Positions 54,608 through 64,000 of a stretch of 64,000 nucleotides of DNA are shown here, in pieces. Below the pieces are notes generated by a model, which did not search any database, was not told the origin of the DNA, and saw nothing but the letters and a program-made list of their open reading frames with translations. Both the position numbers and the translations under genes were made by a program. The stretch is from Nigrospora sphaerica. Its lineage: Eukaryota; Ascomycota; Sordariomycetes; Amphisphaeriales; Apiosporaceae. Position 1 is the stretch's first letter. Every line of letters starts with the position of its first letter. The stretch is taken from contig JAGVVL010000022.1 in NCBI GenBank assembly GCA_018287875.1, positions 1,178,001-1,242,000 on the forward strand, in the 5' to 3' direction.

Positions 54608-55374
54608 TTAATTGGGAAGGTGACGTAGCCAGTACTGGTACGAGGCGCAACGAAGAAAGCCTAATGCTACCTTAGTAGGCTTCACCCGCGCTTCTTCCTC
54701 AGTTCGGTTGTGGTAAGTCCCCAGAAGCACACTGTTGCAGTGGCGGATATGGGCGACGGACATGAGCGGCTCCAAGATCGGCCGCCTCTCCCCCAAGGAG
54801 CGTAATGTCAACTCCCACGAGTATGTGCAATGCTTTCGGTGGAACTCGGGTGGCGCGTATATAATGGGAAGTTCGCCACCACTCACTGTAACCAGACATT
54901 TCATGTCAGGAAAGGCCACATATGGAATCAGAAGAGAAATTCGTTCGGCTTACCTGACGTGTCGTCTAGCTCGTACCGGAGATCAGCGTCATGGTACCAC
55001 CCGCTCCTAGTCATTTCGGCCCAATAGTGTCGTGAATGTGCTTCGTCGTAACAGTCCAAGGGAAGCCATTTCTGCATCATGGGATCAAACTTGCAGCCGA
55101 GCTCTCTCGCTTCCGCCGGGGAGCCACCGCAGTCTGTGATGCGGCCTGGTGCGTCCAGTCCTATGCCATGTGACTTTCCCAGGAAGAAGCCGACAATGAC
55201 GGAGATCAAGACGCTCCCTACGAAAAGCGCAAAGAAGACAGCACACCGCCGGCCTCGTCGCTGTTGTGGAAGTTGCCGATCCGTGGTTATGTCTTCATCA
55301 GAGAGGTCCTTAATCGTCTCGTCACTAGAAGATGCTGAAACATGCTTATAAACCGCCTGCTGCAGTTTACTCAT
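54608..55374 (-). CDS. UstYa-like membrane protein D
   Basis: Two exons (54954-55374 and 54608-54895) joined by GTAAGC...TTACAG; about 236 residues from MSKLQQAVYKHVSASSSDET. The membrane helix is CAVFFALFVGSVLISVIVGF. The lumenal domain has DCGGSPAEARELGCKFDPMM, QKWLPLDCYDEAH and two HxxHC motifs, HRKHC (EFHRKHCTYSWELTLRSLGE) and HIRHC. Same branch as proteins A and C. It is intact although it sits between an AT-rich block and a degenerate transposon, 4.8 kb beyond the regulator. It may belong to the RiPP set or be an independent accessory gene. Confidence 0.78.
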
Positions 55375-55733
55375 CGTGAGAAACATGGTGGAAAAGAGGC
55401 TTCAAACATAGACTAGCAAATTTGCAAATGATCAAGTCTTCACGTATGGCCATAGATTTTGTAAAAGTGGCTGGAACCCAGGTATATGCGTGCATGTAGG
55501 GATTACGTCAGGTTTTGTAGAAGCTCAGAAATTCTCACCACACTCTCACCTAATACGTCCCATATTGTCTCACGTCATCCGTATCGCTATGCTTCACGTG
55601 CTAACCGTGGCGCTTACCGTCCTATGCAGCCTACCGACTTACTTCACGGAGTCGGATGAGCCGATTTGGTAACACACAGTAAATAAAAATGCGTATACAC
55701 ACACTTTCAAAGTGCACTCTTGCCTCGCTTTGG

Positions 55734-57874
55734 TAAGTTGGACCACCACTGCTCGGTCCACCCCCTTAATGGGCCACCTAAAAAGTATCACCAACCTCAA
55801 CAACCCCAGCACAGTCACTAATAAATAGCACGGTAACCAGCGCTCGTAAAAATGAATAAAATATACTATTCTACTCCTCTTTTAATTGCGCATCTTATAA
55901 CATGTTGTCCGACCACGAAAAGAACTTGCGTGCAGCCGTTAGAGCCCACCGAAATGGCCTATCTGTATAAGCCGCGGCCATCAGATATGGAGTATCCAGA
56001 ACCACCCTATAGCGCTATATAAACGGCGGTGTTTCGCGCTGTGAGGCCTCTTAGAAGCGTTAAACCCTATCCCCAACTACTGAGAGCTTTTTAATACGCT
56101 GGGTCAAGTTACAGATTAAGCTAGGCTATGCTCCTTTATACTTAAGGTTCCGTCTGTTCGCCATAAAGCTATCCTAAGCTTTAAGGGGCCCTTAGACCCT
56201 CGGAACACACTAGGTCCGGAGATTCCTACGGAGACATCCAGAGTTGAAGACTTTACAAAGCGTACGGTATAACTAGAGACGTGCTAACGCTACATGTTCC
56301 GTTAATATCGTTAAGTTCTTCGACCGGTGTCACGGTTCAAGGAACGGGGGATCTGTTGATGACCCAAGGGTTCTATTGAGATGCGAAAACTACAGGTGAA
56401 GAGGAAAAGAAGAGGAACAGGCTCCTCTCAGTCACTGTTTGCCAGGAATATATCCAGCCAAACGCGGTACGTACCACCGGCCAGAGGTCCATGCGTTCCC
56501 ATGCCCTTGTACCTATGTACCCATGTCGTAACACCGGCTAGATAACCCCCTTATATCGGCTATCCCTCCTGCTTACACTTATAACGCCGACGAAATAGGG
56601 ACGATGGTCGATATCGGAGACGCTCTTCTAGTTATTAGACCTTCTAAACTTAAGGAGGTCATTATTAACGACCCCTTTAACAGAGATTAGGTGACTATTA
56701 TAGAGTGTGTGTTTAGCGATAGCCGAGCTCTCTTCCCTCTAGTTATCTTTAGCAGTAAAAATGTTTAACAGCAGTGGTTTAACGACGAGATGTTTAACGA
56801 CGACGACCTTAAGCAGTGGAAGTTCGGCTCTAAAGGCTCCGGCTAGTCAAACAACGAGATAGCGCTACGTTAGCTACATGAGGTGTTTCTTCCATAGACG
56901 AAGCCTTAGAATTCGCGACAGTGGCGCTATCTGATTATCGACGGCCACAACAGCCATATTAACGAGCCTTTCCTTTTAGAGTGCCTCCAATCGAAGGTCT
57001 GGTTGAGTTTCCTTCCGACGCACTGCTTACAGATTCTCTAACCACTTAACGTCGGCCCTTTCTCAGTGTTAAAGCGGCGGTTCCGGTTTATCCTACATGC
57101 CACTTGCTATTATATAATGGCCACAGTTGCCGGCAAACCAGAGTTCGTGGCGGCCTAGAAACGGGCTCGGAGTAAAGCCCTTACGAAGGAAAAAATCCTT
57201 CGGGGCTAGGAGTCAACTAGCATCTATCTAAGAGACCGATCTAAGGCGCTTAATAGCAGGCTAGCTATGCAGGCCGATACTATGACCGCAGACGCACTAG
57301 ACCGGCCGAAAACACCAAACAGAGCCCTCCAGGCTTTAGAAAACCATCTCCAGACTCCTAAAAACAGTAAGGACCTAAGAGAATTGGATACATCTATGTT
57401 AGCAAAGGATGGTCTACCGCAGACTGCCGGGGTCCGCCGTATAAGCCATCAGGTCCAGAAGGCCCTTGATACTCTCAACGCCACTATTGTGGGACTGCAG
57501 CATAGCTAGGAGCAATTGAAGGCTGCATTAGAGAGACAGAGACCTCGAAAACAGCGCAGAGTTCTCCCTAGGGCCCAGCAAGCCTTCGTTGACATAGCAG
57601 ACATCCAACAAATTAAGGATCAGCTGCAGGACGAGGCTGAGTCTCAGCGCCCGCGGCGCTCTATACGCCGCCAGCTAAATAGACGGTCAGAATCGCCCCA
57701 AATTGAACCAGACCAAGACGAGGAGATAGAGCATGTCGAGGAAGAGATACGCGTTCAGTTTTAGCTATAGAGGCCTCATGGTGGCTGCATAACACCATAG
57801 TGAATAGAGTGGTGTTGATATTCTAGTGACGTGGCCCATACAGGGGGTGGCCCGTTCAGTGGGGTGCTAACTTA
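55734..57874 (+). mobile_element. Degenerate pogo-like transposon with terminal inverted repeats
   Basis: About 2.1 kb. Left TAAGTTGGACCACCACTGCT and right (complement of CACTGAACGGGCC... side) TAAGTTAGCACCCCACTGAA form imperfect terminal repeats. The transposase is ruined by stops but recognisable: MLSDHEKNLRAAVRAHRNGL at the start, a DDE-like LIIDGHNSHINEPFLLECLQ, and a coiled C-terminus QALENHLQTPKNSKDLRELD and SHQVQKALDTLNATIVGLQH. A solo LTR is nested at 56328-56533. Many stops are TAG/TAA where CAG/CAA or TGG would fit, as RIP predicts. Confidence 0.82.
56328..56533. mobile_element. Solo LTR (206 bp) nested in the pogo relic
   Basis: TGTCACGGTTCAAGGAACGG to CCATGTCGTAACA, flanked by CCGG at both ends (ACCGG if the boundary is moved one base). 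Related at the start to the LTRs at 52257 and 60140. Confidence 0.75.
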
Positions 57875-57894
57875 CCACCTCTTGCAGCCCATCA

Positions 57895-58845
57895 ACATGG
57901 ACTCTCCGAGCTACGCTCATCTGTCCGCTCACGATGGCGGCGATTTATCCAGTAGCATGGCGACGAAGTCCCGATGCGCAACCGCTTTTCTTATCTCCAG
58001 TTTTTTTTTCTCTAAATAGCCCTCCTGCTCTCCGTCCTGGCTCTCTTCTTCTCTAGCAATCGGGATATTGTTGAGCAGTGTCCCTCGACAACCTTGAAGA
58101 GCATGCCCCATTGTATTACGCCAGCTCCTCATGAAACTCTCCCAAATCTACTAACGTCTGCAAACGAAAGTCCCAACTAAGGCGGTTCTCTTCGAGGCCG
58201 ACGAGAATTTTATTAGTGCCGCCAGCTTTTCTAACATGTCGGCGCTGGACGCCACGCGGAAATATTGGACGCAAATGAAGGTTCGTAAGTATAATGGAAG
58301 GGCAGTATCTACTGAATGTGTGCAGTCTCCTCCCTCGGCGTCTGCTAATAACCGCACAGGAGGGCACGGGGCCATAGTTGTGGACCCAAGCGACCGTGCG
58401 GGCCTGCGGGACCCCTACGAGATTCCCATCCCAGAGAACGAGCGTAATGACGACAGACGAAGCAAGGAAGAGATTTACATGGTTGCCGTGTTCCATCAAC
58501 TTCATTGCCTAGTACGTATCCTACTAACTCTCCTTTAGAAACCCGTCGTGTTGCTTCTATTATCTTTATTAACCTTAACACATACGCATATAGTCTACGC
58601 TAATAACCTCTTACAGGCACGCTGTTATCGAGGGCAAGGCGCCTAATGATTTGGACCATGACGCCCATTGTTTTGACCTGCCACGCCAGTCTCTCCTTTG
58701 CGCAGCCGATACCACGGTCGAGGGGCAGACGGGCCGTGCTGACGGCTGGGGCACGGTACACCAGTGTAAAGACATGAATGCTATTAGAGTGTGGGTGGAA
58801 AACCGGGCTGGGTTTACATGGCATCACTTTCCCGAAGCATTATAA
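57895..58845 (+). pseudogene. UstYa family gene E, decayed
   Basis: Canonical UstYa relic. MDSPSYAHLSAHDGGDLSSS leads into a hydrophobic segment split by a frameshift in a T9 run and by a TAA (IALLLSVLALFFSSS follows in another frame). Then AVLFEADENFISAASFSNMS, and after an intron (58285-58359) RGHGAIVVDPSDRAGLRDPY, IYMVAVFHQLHCL (first HxxHC) and, after a second intron whose phase does not match, HAVIEGKAPNDLDHDAHCFD (second HxxHC), ending GWGTVHQCKDMNAIRVWVE. At least three frame breaks are needed to read it through, so it is probably inactive. It abuts the pogo relic (20 bp). Confidence 0.8.
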
Positions 58846-60103
58846 CGAGGTTTATCCACGAGTACGGGTGTATGTAACTCATGGGTTTCCTATCAACGGC
58901 GCGAGTTAAATTGCTAGTTATCCCCGGTTCGGCTGGCGTGAGGGGAATTTCCTGGGTATCCACGTGTTCAAACGCTGGCGGCAGTATCGTTCTCCGTCAG
59001 CAACATGCTCGCAATGCAAAGTGTGGTTGTAGTTTAGGAAGGCGCTGGAGTACATAGCATCGCTTTATAGCACACAGTTCCCGCCCCTTCGCTCGGGCTA
59101 TAGCCAGTAACGATGAAAAGTTTTAATGTTCGACAGTGCATAGTGAGAATTATCAGAAAAGGAAGCATTGCTTCCTATAGTCGGGTAGCGGGTGTTTATC
59201 CTAGTACTGCTATGCGACCGTGGAACGCACCACGTTCCGTACTTTACCCGTCTTAATTCGTCCCTTTGCCCCTCAGTCGTCCCCACCTCTCTACCCGTTT
59301 CTCGAGGCGTTCCGCCCTAATCTTAACGAAATGCCCGTTTCGCGTCGCGTTCCGAGCCTAGCCCAACCTTTTCTCGACGCGTCCCTTTATATTCGATCTT
59401 TAAGCGGAGCTTATAGTCTCCCTATTAACTTATACCATGTTCCCTTTAATAAAGCCGTGATAAGAAATAGTATGACTAAAAGATAATAGTCGGCGCTTAT
59501 CTTGTTTATTAAAGAGCGGGATACCTTCTTTAAAGAGCTTAGCTTAATCCTTAACACGTCCGAACGTCCCTTAATAACACGAAAAGTAAAGGGGATCAAA
59601 TGAAAGGTGAAGATTAAGCTATCTGCTACGGCGCTGGCGGCGCTGCTGGGATTATTTAGTCTTAAACACACAGCCCCCACTTTGTTAGATGGCAGGACCT
59701 TAACAGCTACTCTAGATTAGTAGAGTTCTAAGTCCGTCACGTATTATGTGCCGGCTTATAAAAGAAACCTCATTACTCTTAATAAGCGACCTTAATAGAT
59801 AACGGTCTCTATTTCTTTAATCGTTATCTTTTAGTTACTGAGCTTTTTATTAGAGCGCGTTATATATAAAAAAAGACTAGCGATCTATATAAATATAACG
59901 GTTTTAGCTAGATTCGCGCAAGTAATAGCGTTATTATGTAAGCTAACGTTGATAATAACGTTAATTAATAGCGTTAACAATATAAATAGCGTTAATCTTA
60001 AGGTTTAAAGTAGAACGCTTTATAACACTTACGTTGATATCATTAACGTTAAATATAGTAACGTTATTAATAGAAGTCTTATCTTTAACTTTAGTTTAAA
60101 TTT
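58846..60103. other. Intergenic, becoming AT-rich
   Basis: 58846-59380 shows no gene. From about 59380 the sequence becomes strongly AT-rich with many TTAA and GTTAAC-like strings (around 59860-60060), a RIP-like block. Confidence 0.5.
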
Positions 60104-60139
60104 TGTTGGAAGTGGTGGTTTGATCGAAAAGAGGAAGCA
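60104..60139 (+). mobile_element. Left end of an older LTR, interrupted by the gypsy element
   Basis: TGTTGGAAGTGGTGGTTTGA through GAGGAAGCA is identical to the first 36 bp of the solo LTR at 52672, then stops exactly where the gypsy LTR starts. The rest should lie beyond the window. Confidence 0.85.
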
Positions 60140-60428
60140 TGTCAAGGTGCGGTCAGGCAGGCAGGCAATGGAGTCGATTCAGGTTCTATGCTACAGGTCC
60201 AGGTTCCTATTCTGTTCGGTACAGGTCAGGCTAGCAGACAGGACGTAGCTTAGAGAGCTACAACTGAAGTCTTCTCGGTCGCAGACTTCTTATCTAAATC
60301 CCCAACGGAGGTCCGTACTAAGCGGTCTTAATAAAACTCCATCACGGGACGACTAATCCGTAGCCAGTTTAGGATGTCTCAGAGGCTGCCCTATGCCGGT
60401 ACGGTCTGTCACGGTCCACCCCGTGACA
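60140..60428 (-). mobile_element. 3' LTR of the gypsy chromovirus (289 bp)
   Basis: On the minus strand it starts TGTCACGGGGTGGACC and ends GACCGCACCTTGACA. It is adjacent to a polypurine tract on the internal side and to AAGCA (left half of the expected target duplication) outside. Confidence 0.85.
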
Positions 60429-60445
60429 GTACTCCCCTCCTTAAG
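60429..60445 (-). promoter_or_regulatory. Polypurine tract of the gypsy element
   Basis: Minus-strand AAGGAGGGGAGTAC lies directly before the LTR, the position and composition of a plus-strand DNA synthesis primer. Confidence 0.75.

Positions 60446-64000
<3,555 letters not shown>

Overview
This window comes from the nuclear genome of a filamentous ascomycete (Pezizomycotina). The evidence is short GT-AG introns (about 50-100 bp), a fungal Zn2Cys6 regulator, UstYa-type proteins, a Tad-like LINE, pogo/Fot1 transposons, a chromodomain gypsy element and AT-rich blocks that look like products of repeat-induced point mutation (RIP). I cannot name the species.

Region 1 (1-16.5 kb, very GC rich) reads as a catabolic cluster for plant aromatics or flavonoid glycosides: a broken GH3 beta-glucosidase, a DUF3500 protein, a fumarylacetoacetate-hydrolase (FAH) family protein, a Zn2Cys6 regulator, a small conserved-looking protein, a FAD monooxygenase, an HSL-type esterase and a quercetinase-like bicupin. 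Three pairs are divergent and share 460-650 bp intergenic regions. A plausible route is deglycosylation, ring opening, ester cleavage, hydroxylation and final cleavage of the products; that order is inference. Several of these genes carry one-base frameshifts in C/G runs, which may be sequencing errors.

Region 2 (16.5-42 kb) is mobile-element rich: a pogo/Fot1 relic, a Tad-like LINE interrupted by a solo LTR, further solo LTRs, two MITE families (one nested in the other) and an internally deleted pogo element. Between them lie an EST1/SMG7-like gene, a four-helix membrane protein, a short MADS-box-like protein, a Myb/SANT protein and unrecognised ORFs.

Region 3 (42-59 kb) is the most interesting part, a candidate fungal RiPP locus of the UstYa (dikaritin-like) type. 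It has a secreted precursor with six 17-residue repeats separated by Lys-Lys, four intact and one decayed UstYa-family proteins with paired HxxHC motifs, a bZIP-ankyrin (TOXE/bANK-type) regulator, and a second small secreted peptide with a Cys-rich tail behind a Lys-Arg site. No peptidase, methyltransferase or transporter was seen. The distal UstYa genes are separated from the core by an AT-rich, retroelement-filled block.

Region 4 (59-64 kb) is AT-rich sequence followed by a RIP-damaged Ty3/gypsy chromovirus on the minus strand, running off the window and inserted into an older LTR.
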